From Planococcus halotolerans (GTDB taxonomy: Bacteria > Bacillota > Bacilli > Bacillales_A > Planococcaceae), in contig NZ_QLZR01000007.1 in assembly GCF_003289955.1 (NCBI RefSeq), positions 62,001-126,000 of the forward strand: a DNA stretch of 64,000 nt, read 5' to 3'. The notes beneath the pieces were generated by a model. It was not told the origin of the DNA, ran no database searches, and saw nothing but the letters and a program-made list of their open reading frames with translations. The translations under genes were made by a program, and so were the position numbers. Shown here one piece after another: positions 51,090-58,948 of this stretch. Numbering within the stretch: the stretch's first letter is position 1; every line of letters begins with the position of its first letter.

Positions 51090-51641
51090 ATGGGCCGAAA
51101 GATTTATAATCCCTTCTCTTATACAGTTTGTAATACTACATACGCATTAATCCCGCATATCGATGGTTCGCGCCTCGTGACCCGGGTGCTTGAAGACCGC
51201 AGTGAATTTCTGATAGAGCAAACCGCTTATAAAACGATTACTGGTTCATGTTCTTTTTATCGCGGCTCACTTGAAAGTGCTACTCTTTACGCCCAAAAAG
51301 CTGTAGGAGTCAAGCATAAGCCTCCAATCATCATTGGAGAATATTACGGCAATCCACTGATATTCTTTCCCACTCATTCACCAAAAAACAAAGAGTCTGT
51401 CTGGTTCAATTATGATGCCATCGATTTGATTGAAAGCGATGATCGCGGAGGCAGCGTAGTCTATCTTGGAAATGGCCAATCCGTCTGTTTGGATGTTTCT
51501 GCCATCGCCCTTCGAAACCAGCATTCATTTGCCGGGTCTTTGCGGCGCTATTTTAAAAAAGCGCAGAATCAGCATAGACAGCAGCTGACCTACGTCACCA
51601 AACGCCCGATGCCGATCCGTCCCCGGCATCCTTCCGATTAA
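51090..51641 (+). CDS. comK: ComK-family competence transcription factor
   Basis: Protein of 183 residues resembling B. subtilis ComK (192). Shared segments include RVLEDRSEFLI (cf. KIIEKDCVFYV), GSCSFYRGSLESA, the invariant KHKPPIIIG and IFFPTHSPKNKESVWFNYDAID. ComK binds AT-boxes to switch on DNA-uptake genes. The C-terminus is rich in Arg, Gln and Pro and shorter than in B. subtilis, where the tail holds the MecA/ClpC degradation signal. The ATG follows GGGGGTG. Its last four nucleotides overlap the end of the opposite gene. Confidence 0.85.
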   Translation: MGRKIYNPFSYTVCNTTYALIPHIDGSRLVTRVLEDRSEFLIEQTAYKTITGSCSFYRGSLESATLYAQKAVGVKHKPPIIIGEYYGNPLIFFPTHSPKNKESVWFNYDAIDLIESDDRGGSVVYLGNGQSVCLDVSAIALRNQHSFAGSLRRYFKKAQNQHRQQLTYVTKRPMPIRPRHPSD

Positions 51642-52003
51642 ACTTTCATTTCCGCCATTGACAGGTAGATGCGGATCAGTTCTTCCACCCGGTTGCGCAG
51701 GCGCAGGTTCAGGTAGCGCCGGTGGTCCTCATACCCGCCGTGATAAAATACATATTCGGTAAAGGTATCATCTCCTGCGCCGCGCATCACCTTCATCTGG
51801 CGCTTCCGCATATGTATTTTTGTTTCTTTCAATTCTTTCTGCACCTGGCTGATTGCTCCTTCGACCAATTCCAGATATGGACGCTTCAGCTTAAAAGAGC
51901 CATTTTCAAATAAGGTCCTGTCACGTTCAAGTACAATCAATACCATGGGCAGATAAATCATGTTCTCGAAATGGACGATTTCTTCCTGCGGAATCAAAGG
52001 CAT
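51638..52003 (-). CDS. Conserved protein of unknown function (YhjD-like)
   Basis: Protein of 121 residues, soluble, with IPQEEIVHFENMIYLPMVLIVLERDR at the N-terminus, a basic middle (KETKIHMRKRQMKVMR) and LNLRLRNRVEELIRIYLS at the C-terminus. It resembles B. subtilis YhjD, whose role is unknown; this match is from memory and moderate. Start ATG at 52003 with GAAGGTGG upstream. Convergent with comK, overlapping it by 4 nt with no terminator between. Confidence 0.65.
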   Translation of the reverse strand: MPLIPQEEIVHFENMIYLPMVLIVLERDRTLFENGSFKLKRPYLELVEGAISQVQKELKETKIHMRKRQMKVMRGAGDDTFTEYVFYHGGYEDHRRYLNLRLRNRVEELIRIYLSMAEMKV

Positions 52004-52142
52004 ATCTTCACCACCTTCACGAATTAGCCTTGATGTAAAGACCACTGCTATGTGGCTTCGACAATTAACACACTAAAGGGAACACTTGTTCTTATTTCTA
52101 ATTGTACTCTCTATTTCCGGAATTGCAATATGCTAAACATAA

Positions 52143-52176
52143 AAAAGCTCCGCGCAACATGCGCGGAGCTTTTATT
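52143..52176. terminator. Strong terminator between yhjD-like and ABC1 kinase genes
   Basis: Thirteen-bp perfect stem AAAAGCTCCGCGC/GCGCGGAGCTTTT; on the minus strand it ends the kinase gene whose stop codon overlaps it. Confidence 0.92.
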
Positions 52177-53788
52177 TTATCGAACGATAGACAATCAGGG
52201 ATGCCACGAAGGCTCCTGATGAAACCCATAGATAAGGTTCGTGTGAAAACCAGACGGAAATGGAAATTCCCGTAAATGACAGGATACTGAAGATGCCGGC
52301 GAACATTCGGCTTTGAAGATCACGCCGGTATTCCCGCATGCGGCCGTCACGGTTTTCAAGATAATTGCGCATGCGCTCCGGTTCCTCAAGATAATTGATG
52401 ACTTTCTGTGGAAAAACGCGGAGAGGACCAGTTGAATTGAGGATCCATCGTAATACATCCCCTCTTCCAAAAACCTTTTCCCCTTCTTTCTGTGACGATG
52501 CCCATTCCAATATACGCGGCCGGGCCAGCGCCATCAGATCAACTTTCGGATTGAGCACATGCAATACTCCGATAAATATCGACACGGCCCTGCCAAAGAA
52601 AGCGAATTCTGAAGGAAGCTGAACCGGTTGTGTGCGGACAATGTTTTGAAGGTCCTGCAACAGCCGCTCTACCACAAAACTGTCCATCTCCATCAATTCA
52701 TTCGACTCATACGCAGTGACCAGACGGGAGATCGTATCTTTCAAAACTTCCCGGTCAGCATGGGGCAAAAGGAAACGAAGTTCTTCCAGCCCATCCAGAA
52801 CCTGATCATAGTTTTTGAAGATGATGCCCTCAGCTATCCGCAGGACCGACTGTGAATCGGACTTACGGATAACGCCGGTCATGCCGAAATCAATCAGCAC
52901 AATCGTTCCGTCTCTTTTCAACAGGATATTGCCGCCATGTGGATCGGCATGAAATTGGCCTCCGTAAAGCACCTGTTCCAGAAACAGGATAAACAGCCGT
53001 TCCGAAATTTCAAAACGGTCCAAATCATTCCTTTCAATAAATGCAAGGTCTGTAATCCGTGCGCCTTCGATCCAATCCATAACCAGTACGTGGCGGGTGG
53101 ATAGCTCATCAAAATAACGCGGAAACTCGATGCCGTCCATTTCATCAAAACGTTCCGCGAAGCTCCGGCCATTCTGCAATTCCTGCTGAAAATTCAATTC
53201 AGCACCGATGGTTTCTGTCATTTCTAAGTATAATTTCGTGAAATCGACTTGTTTCGTAAAGCCGGTGAATCTTCGTGCCATCCAGATGACAATGCGCACC
53301 GCCTGGAAATCTGCACGTAAAATGCGGCCTGTCCCCGGGCGCTGCACTTTTATCGCCACTTCAGTTCCGTCTTTCATCACACCTTTATATACTTCTCCTA
53401 TCGAAGCGGAAGCGATTGCCTCATCAGAAAGATGTGTTAGATAGGTCGTGTACGGTGTATTCCATTCCTGTTCAAGAACGGCGACAATTTTTTCGCGATC
53501 CACCGATGGGACGCGGTCTGTCAGACCTTCCAGTTCAGCAAGGAAACTCGGCGGCATAATATCTGCACGGGTCGACAGGAACTGTCCAAGTTTAATCATC
53601 AGCCCACCGAGTTGAAGAGCAAGAATTTTATATTCCTTGGCCATTCCGGTAACAAGTTTATTCCATTTTTCTTCGACCAGCGGATTCCAATTTCCACGAT
53701 GGCGCTTTTGGAAGAACGTTGCCCGCATAAAGAATTTTACAGCCATAAAAACTATTCGAAAAACACGTATAAATGTAACTTGATTCAT
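52172..53788 (-). CDS. ABC1/UbiB (AarF) family atypical kinase
   Basis: Protein of 538 residues. The family-specific KxGQ motif is LGGLMIKLGQFLSTRADIMP near 65-80; the Ala-rich loop replaced by SASIGEVYKG; catalytic lysine in VAIKVQRPG; HADPHGGNIL with the catalytic Asp; IDFGMTG metal loop. Two membrane segments at about 490-535 anchor the C-terminus. Relatives assist isoprenoid quinone synthesis or lipid handling, with ATPase rather than protein-kinase action. In a menaquinone-using Bacillales species its exact role is unclear. Confidence 0.92.
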   Translation of the reverse strand: MNQVTFIRVFRIVFMAVKFFMRATFFQKRHRGNWNPLVEEKWNKLVTGMAKEYKILALQLGGLMIKLGQFLSTRADIMPPSFLAELEGLTDRVPSVDREKIVAVLEQEWNTPYTTYLTHLSDEAIASASIGEVYKGVMKDGTEVAIKVQRPGTGRILRADFQAVRIVIWMARRFTGFTKQVDFTKLYLEMTETIGAELNFQQELQNGRSFAERFDEMDGIEFPRYFDELSTRHVLVMDWIEGARITDLAFIERNDLDRFEISERLFILFLEQVLYGGQFHADPHGGNILLKRDGTIVLIDFGMTGVIRKSDSQSVLRIAEGIIFKNYDQVLDGLEELRFLLPHADREVLKDTISRLVTAYESNELMEMDSFVVERLLQDLQNIVRTQPVQLPSEFAFFGRAVSIFIGVLHVLNPKVDLMALARPRILEWASSQKEGEKVFGRGDVLRWILNSTGPLRVFPQKVINYLEEPERMRNYLENRDGRMREYRRDLQSRMFAGIFSILSFTGISISVWFSHEPYLWVSSGAFVASLIVYRSIK

Positions 53789-53890
53789 GAGCGGGGTCCC
53801 TCCTTGTGTTCATTATAGGCACTGATGGCGGAATAGTCCAAAAAGTGGTATGTTTTTATATGGATGGCAATTAGACAAAGGGGGATGGAA

Positions 53891-54667
53891 ATGGAGACAA
53901 TCCATTACGAACAAAAAGGGAATCTGGCCTTTATTACATTGAATCGCCCGGATGCGATGAACGCATTTAATTACGATATGCTGAATGAGCTTGGCCAAGT
54001 GGTCGAAGCTATTCGCATCAATCCTGATATCCGGGTAGTGGTCTTTACCGGAGCCGGCGAAAAGGCATTCAGTGTAGGCGCGGATTTAAAAGAACGGAAA
54101 ACGTTGACGGATCAGCATGTAAAACGCAACATTTACAAAATCGGCGAAGTTTTCTCTACTATTGAAAATCTTCCACAGCCCACCATCGCCATGATCAACG
54201 GTTTTGCGTTTGGCGGCGGCATGGAATTGGCGCTGGCCTGCGATTTCCGTATTGTCGCAGACAGCACGCTGCTTGGCCTGACAGAAACAAGCCTCGCCAT
54301 TATTCCCGGCGCCGGTGGAACACAGCGTCTGCCGAGGCTGATCGGCGAATCGAAAGCGATGGAACTGATATTGACTGCACGCAGATTGAAACCGGCGGAA
54401 GCATTGGACTACGGTCTTGTAACACGAGTGGCAGCACCGGAGGAACTGGCAAGAGTAACCGGTGAATTTGCCGATTCGATGCTCGCAAACGGTCCGATTG
54501 CCCTGCAGCAAGCAAAGTTCGCCATTAAAAACGGGATGAATGCGGACCTTCAAACGGGACTGCACATCGAAAGAAAAGCTTACGAATTGACGATTCCAAC
54601 AGAAGACCGCGTCGAAGCATTGCTTGCTTTCGGTGAAAAGCGCAAACCTGTGTTTAAAGGGAAATAA
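53891..54667 (+). CDS. Enoyl-CoA hydratase/isomerase family protein
   Basis: Crotonase-fold enzyme of 258 residues. NRPDAMNAFN near residue 17, oxyanion segment GAGEKAFSVGADLKE near 63 and INGFAFGGGMELALACDFRI near 105, then the catalytic Glu in ETSLAIIPGAGGTQRLPRLIG. Likely hydrates short-chain trans-2-enoyl-CoA in fatty-acid or amino-acid degradation. The start is the second ATG (53891), 6 nt after GGGGG. Divergent from the kinase gene, monocistronic. No FadR box was seen in its short leader. Confidence 0.9.
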   Translation: METIHYEQKGNLAFITLNRPDAMNAFNYDMLNELGQVVEAIRINPDIRVVVFTGAGEKAFSVGADLKERKTLTDQHVKRNIYKIGEVFSTIENLPQPTIAMINGFAFGGGMELALACDFRIVADSTLLGLTETSLAIIPGAGGTQRLPRLIGESKAMELILTARRLKPAEALDYGLVTRVAAPEELARVTGEFADSMLANGPIALQQAKFAIKNGMNADLQTGLHIERKAYELTIPTEDRVEALLAFGEKRKPVFKGK

Positions 54668-54686
54668 AAATACTTAGGTAATCAGT

Positions 54687-54716
54687 AAAAGCCATCCGTC
54701 AACCGGATGGCTTTTT
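54687..54716 (+). terminator. Terminator of the enoyl-CoA hydratase gene
   Basis: Twelve-bp stem AAAAGCCATCCG/CGGATGGCTTTT with a 5-nt loop and T run. Confidence 0.92.
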
Positions 54717-54763
54717 ACGCATTCTATTGTGAAACGATCAGCTTCTGTTAATCATTACGCTTT

Positions 54764-54870
54764 AGGTGGACGCTTTCCGCGGGGAGCGGCCTGAGCCTCC
54801 TCATCGCTGACGCTCTTGCGGGGTCTCAGGACTCGCTCTGTTTCCCGCAGGAGTCGCCACCTGCCGCTTC
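54764..54870 (+). repeat. Dispersed repeat family A, copy 4
   Basis: Family marks GCTTTCCGCGGGGAG, CCTGAGCCTCCTCA, GGGGTCTCAGGACTCGCTCT and CCCGCAGGAGTCGCC in order. Ends form an inverted repeat, AGGTGG...CCACCT. Lies in the 486-nt convergent gap between the hydratase and S9 peptidase genes; the 84 nt to B5 are AT-rich. Confidence 0.88.
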
Positions 54871-54954
54871 ATTCTCGAATCATCTAAAATTGAAGTCCCT
54901 GCTTTTTAAAGAGATATTGCAATTAACTGTTTCTCTATATAGAAAACGTTTAGA

Positions 54955-55120
54955 GATATGGAGCAAAACAGCGAAGACGCCTTGGGGAGCAGAACTGGAG
55001 TTGGCTTTCCAACTCTAGTTCGAGCGAAGTGCTGAGATCCACTCGGGTGAAGTGCAACGAGACCGAGTTAGCTCAGCGCGAGCCCCCGGCAAGCGAAGCT
55101 GTTTTGCGGAATATCGATTA
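54955..55120 (+). repeat. Dispersed repeat family B, copy 5
   Basis: Compact element of 166 nt without C module. GATATGGAGCAAAACAGC and GCTGTTTTGCGGAATATC ends pair at 15 of 18 positions; interior ACTGGAGTTGG/CCAACTCTAGT hairpin and GCTGAG...CTCAGC arms as in copies 1 and 4. Confidence 0.88.
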
Positions 55121-55153
55121 TTAAAAACTATTAGTTCAACTTATATAGTTTTA

Positions 55154-57130
55154 TTACAAGTACTTTTCCATCCAGCCTGCAATCTGCTCCAGACGGGCAA
55201 AGCGCAAGTTCGGCTTGCCTGTGCGGGACAGGTTGTGGTCGGCTTCCGGGAAACGGACGAATTCCGTTTCTTTCTCCATGCTCTTGAGAGTGATATACAA
55301 TTGCTCCGCCTGTTCGATCGGGCAGCGGTAATCATTTTCGGAATGTAAAATCAATAATGGCGTTTCCACATTCTTCGCATATTTCAAAGGAGAATGCTGC
55401 CATAGCTTATCGACGTCCGTCATGTCCGCCTGCATCTGCCATTCCGAGAAATAATATCCGATATCCGACACGCCGAAGAAGGAAATCCAGTTGGAAATCG
55501 AACGCTGTGTGACTGCTGCCTTGAAACGGTTGTTATGGCCGACAATCCAGTTGGTCATGAATCCGCCGTAACTGCCGCCTGTAACGCCGAGACGGTCTGT
55601 ATCGATCCAGTCGTTGGCTTCGATGGCACCGTCCAATGATTTCATAATGTCTTCGTAATCTCCGCCGCCGTAATCTCCGCGCACCGCATCGACAAATTCC
55701 TGGCTGTAGCCATGGCTGCCGCGAGGATTGACGTAAAGCACACCAAATCCGCGGGCTGCGAGCAATTGCATTTCGTGGAAGAACGAATTGGCATACATGG
55801 CATGCGGTCCACCGTGGATATTGACCACAAGCGGATATTTCTTCCCTTCCTTGAATCCATGAGGCTTCATCAGCCAGCCATGGACAGCCCAGTCTTTGGC
55901 GCCTTTTGCAATGATCAACTCAGGCGCCACCAATTCTGTCTCATCTAAATAAGCTTTATTGAAATGAGTCAATGCTTTACGTTCACCTGTCGCAATCGTC
56001 AATAGATACAATTCGCCCGGCTCCACAGGGTTGGAAATCGTTGCCAGCGCGAACTCGCCGCTGCGTGCCACATCGTAGCCATAGACGTGCTCCATATCCG
56101 GTGAAGCCGGATAAACTGCGCCGTCAAGCGATGCAAAATACAAGCGGACATCACCCATTGTCGACACCTGGAAATAAAGATGATCGTCTTTCGTCCAAAC
56201 CACACCCGGTGCATTTGCGCTTTGCTGATGATCCGCAACGACGTAATCACCGACTGGAACATCCATACCTTCTGTCAAACAGATGGACGTATTTGATGCA
56301 AGAGTGTGGACGTAAAGTTCGGTATGTGTCGCATTTTGAAATTGGCGTGTACTGCCGATATAAGCGATATATGTGTCGTCATGCGAAAACACTGCATCGC
56401 CGAAATAGCCTTCTTCGTCGACAAGCGCTGTTTCTTTTTTGCTTTCAACATCATAAAGGAACAATGGCTGGCGGAAGACAAAGTCCAGATTCTCTTCGCG
56501 GGTCACTCCGTAGACAAGCTTGCTGCCGTCATGTGAAACGGCTTCCAGTCCGTGGTGATATGTACCCTCGGTGATCTGTTCTACTTCCTGCGATTCGATG
56601 TCAATGACGCCGATATGCCGATGAAACTCTTTCGGCAATAATCCCATGCCATCCATTTTGTATTTCATTTTATCCACAACATAAGGTTCCGGCTGTTTAT
56701 TTTCCTCTTTTTCTTCCTTATCCGTGAACGTCTTCCCTTCCTTCACCAGTGCGTTGAACCAGAGTTTTTTGTTGCACGGCGACCAGCGGAAGCTGTTGAC
56801 CCCTTTTTCAAAATCAGTCAGTTCACGCGCTTCTCCGCCTTTTGCGGACAAAACGTATAATTGGTTTTTCTCGTTGCGGTCAGAAAGGAATGCCACAGAT
56901 TTACCGTCTTCCGACCATTGCGGAGAAGAAACACGCTGCTTGCCGTGTGTCCATTGCGTCAATTCTCCACTCGCAATATCAACATGCCACAGATTTGTTA
57001 TGTATGTATTTTCTTCTTCATCGATATGGGTTTTTACAAACACCGCTTCTGTTCCGTCGGGCGAAATATGCGGATCCGCCACCGATATCAACTTTGTTAA
57101 ATCTTTAACTTCCACTGCTTTTTTAGCCAC
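55154..57130 (-). CDS. S9-family serine peptidase (acylaminoacyl peptidase-like)
   Basis: Cytosolic prolyl-oligopeptidase-family enzyme of 658 residues, like B. subtilis YuxL. Residues 1-380 form a WD-like beta-propeller (SPQWSEDGKSVAFLSDR, FRWSPCNKKLWF); residues 400-658 form the alpha/beta-hydrolase domain with the nucleophile in VTGGSYGGFMTNW, Asp in LHSENDYRCPIEQ and His in FPEADHNLSRTGK. It would trim peptides or acylated peptides. Start GTG at 57130, 7 nt after GGAGG. Monocistronic. Confidence 0.93.
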   Translation of the reverse strand: MAKKAVEVKDLTKLISVADPHISPDGTEAVFVKTHIDEEENTYITNLWHVDIASGELTQWTHGKQRVSSPQWSEDGKSVAFLSDRNEKNQLYVLSAKGGEARELTDFEKGVNSFRWSPCNKKLWFNALVKEGKTFTDKEEKEENKQPEPYVVDKMKYKMDGMGLLPKEFHRHIGVIDIESQEVEQITEGTYHHGLEAVSHDGSKLVYGVTREENLDFVFRQPLFLYDVESKKETALVDEEGYFGDAVFSHDDTYIAYIGSTRQFQNATHTELYVHTLASNTSICLTEGMDVPVGDYVVADHQQSANAPGVVWTKDDHLYFQVSTMGDVRLYFASLDGAVYPASPDMEHVYGYDVARSGEFALATISNPVEPGELYLLTIATGERKALTHFNKAYLDETELVAPELIIAKGAKDWAVHGWLMKPHGFKEGKKYPLVVNIHGGPHAMYANSFFHEMQLLAARGFGVLYVNPRGSHGYSQEFVDAVRGDYGGGDYEDIMKSLDGAIEANDWIDTDRLGVTGGSYGGFMTNWIVGHNNRFKAAVTQRSISNWISFFGVSDIGYYFSEWQMQADMTDVDKLWQHSPLKYAKNVETPLLILHSENDYRCPIEQAEQLYITLKSMEKETEFVRFPEADHNLSRTGKPNLRFARLEQIAGWMEKYL

Positions 57131-57247
57131 ATTGTTTCCTCCTTGAAACTATTTCGATTCTCGCAATACTTACTCTTTCACTATAATGAAAAATGTCAGT
57201 ACTTTCAATGTATTTCGAAATTAATAAATCCTATCTCAGTTGCCTAA

Positions 57248-57280
57248 CAAAAGAAAAACCCCAGCATTTAAGCCGAGGTT
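57248..57280 (-). terminator. Terminator of lcfA
   Basis: AACCTCGGC/GCTGGGGTT stem with wobble pairs and, on the minus strand, TTTTTCTTTT after it. Confidence 0.75.
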
Positions 57281-57292
57281 AATTATTTCTGT

Positions 57293-58849
57293 TTATCGCT
57301 GTTTTAATGCCTGGTCTTTCAATGAACGGCGCAGGATTTTGCCTGTTGTGTTTTTCGGCAATTCATCAAGGATTTCAAAGTTTTTCGGTACTTTATATTT
57401 CGCTAAATGTTCTGCGCAATATGTTTGGAGGTCGCCTGTAGTATAGACCTGATCTTTCAATACGACGTATGCATTGATCGATTCACCGAAGTCTGCGTCC
57501 GGCAAGCCGACGACAGCGGCTTCAGAAACTCCTGGATGCGCAAACAGCACTTCTTCGACTTCGCGCGGATAAACGTTATAACCGCCGACGATGATCATAT
57601 CTTTTTTACGATCCACGATGAAGAAATAACCTTCTTCGTCAACGGTAGCCAAATCACCTGTATACAGCCAGCCGTCTTTAATCGCTGCATTTGTTTCTTC
57701 CGGCATTTTGTAATAGCCTTTCATGACGTTCGGTCCGCGGACGATTAATTCGCCGACTTCACCGATTGCCGCCTCTTCTCCCAGTTCGTTGACGACTTTA
57801 TTGTCGACATTGACGATGGAAGTTCCGATTGAACCGGCTTTTCGCTCGCGGTCAATCGGGTTGAAGCAAGTGACAGGCGATGCTTCCGACAAGCCGTAGC
57901 CTTCTGAAATACGCACATTGAACTTATCTTCGAAGTTATGAAGCAAGGCAACAGGAAGTGCAGAGCCACCGGAAATTGCCATGCGGATGGTTTCGAAATC
58001 AGACGGCTGCGCATCCGGGAATTGGTACATGAAATTATACATTGTTGGCACGCCGGCAAATACCGTCGCTTTTGTCGCTTTAATAGCGTCAAACACGTCT
58101 TTCGGATTAAAGCGCGGTACAAGAATGATTGTTGCTCCCTGGATCAGCGGTGCATTCACAACAACTGTCAGGGCGAATACGTGGAAAACCGGCAAAGTAG
58201 CGACAACCCGGTCAGCAGATGAAATCTTCAAATACTCGCCGACATCTCTTGCGTTGGAATACAGATTTCCGTGAGTCAGCATTGCTCCCTTCGGTTTACC
58301 TGTTGTTCCAGATGTGTACAGGATGACTGCCGTATCGTCCGCTTCAACTTCAACCGGCAATGTTACCGATGATGCGTTAAAAAGCAGACTGCTGAAGGCA
58401 TGGACTTTACCTTTAACAGCATCCGGCAATTGTTTCAGCTTTTCTGCTGCAGATGGATCTGTTTCACAGATGATATAGGACTTGACTGCCGGAAGCGCCA
58501 TATGCGCTTTTTCAACCAATGGCAGTAAAGCATCCAATGCGATGACGACATTCGCGTCACTGTTATTGACTATGTAAGCGATTTCATCCGGCGTGTAGAT
58601 TGGATTGATCGGTACAGCAGTTGCCCCAAGGCGCATAGTGGCATACAAGGAAATCATGAAATGAGGCGTATTACTTAAAAGAAAGGCAACATGGTCCCCT
58701 TTTTTAACTCCCAACGACTCAAGTGCATTGGCGAATTTTCCGACAGTTTGCTCGAATTCTCCATAAGAAGTGTCTTTCCCCATAAAATGGTAAGCTGCTT
58801 TTGATGGATTCTGTCCAGCAATTTCATGAACACGTTTAACTAAATTCAT
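57293..58849 (-). CDS. lcfA: Long-chain acyl-CoA ligase
   Basis: AMP-forming acyl-CoA synthetase of 518 residues, activating fatty acids for beta-oxidation. ATP signature LYTSGTTGKPKGAMLTHGNL is near residue 180; GYGLSEASPVTCFNP, DGWLYTGDLATVDEEGYFFIVDRKKDMIIVGGYNVYP and PKNFEILDELPKNTTGKILRR (catalytic Lys) follow. The start ATG at 58849 has GAGGG upstream; the longer frame runs into the FadR box. It is transcribed alone here; in B. subtilis lcfA leads an operon with fadR, fadB and etfBA. Confidence 0.95.
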   Translation of the reverse strand: MNLVKRVHEIAGQNPSKAAYHFMGKDTSYGEFEQTVGKFANALESLGVKKGDHVAFLLSNTPHFMISLYATMRLGATAVPINPIYTPDEIAYIVNNSDANVVIALDALLPLVEKAHMALPAVKSYIICETDPSAAEKLKQLPDAVKGKVHAFSSLLFNASSVTLPVEVEADDTAVILYTSGTTGKPKGAMLTHGNLYSNARDVGEYLKISSADRVVATLPVFHVFALTVVVNAPLIQGATIILVPRFNPKDVFDAIKATKATVFAGVPTMYNFMYQFPDAQPSDFETIRMAISGGSALPVALLHNFEDKFNVRISEGYGLSEASPVTCFNPIDRERKAGSIGTSIVNVDNKVVNELGEEAAIGEVGELIVRGPNVMKGYYKMPEETNAAIKDGWLYTGDLATVDEEGYFFIVDRKKDMIIVGGYNVYPREVEEVLFAHPGVSEAAVVGLPDADFGESINAYVVLKDQVYTTGDLQTYCAEHLAKYKVPKNFEILDELPKNTTGKILRRSLKDQALKQR

Positions 58850-58870
58850 TTTTACATCCCTCTTTCGTAT

Positions 58871-58888
58871 TGAATGAATGCTCATTCA
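58871..58888. promoter_or_regulatory. FadR operator upstream of lcfA
   Basis: Perfect inverted repeat TGAATGA-ATGC-TCATTCA, about 20 nt downstream of the -10 of the lcfA promoter. Same 7-bp arms as the box at 2320-2337. Confidence 0.9.
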
Positions 58889-58905
58889 TATTCGTCGCTT
58901 TCTTC

Positions 58906-58934
58906 ATTATAAAATAAATCTTCAGACAATACAA
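58906..58934 (-). promoter_or_regulatory. Sigma-A promoter of lcfA
   Basis: -35 TTGTAT, 17-nt spacer, -10 TATAAT on the minus strand; the FadR box lies within the first 30 transcribed bases. Confidence 0.8.
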
Positions 58935-58948
58935 CAGACACCGTAAAA

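Noticed and set aside
54764-55120. CRISPR array
   Set aside because: Repeats are long, folded, of two kinds and not regularly spaced with short unique spacers; no cas genes.
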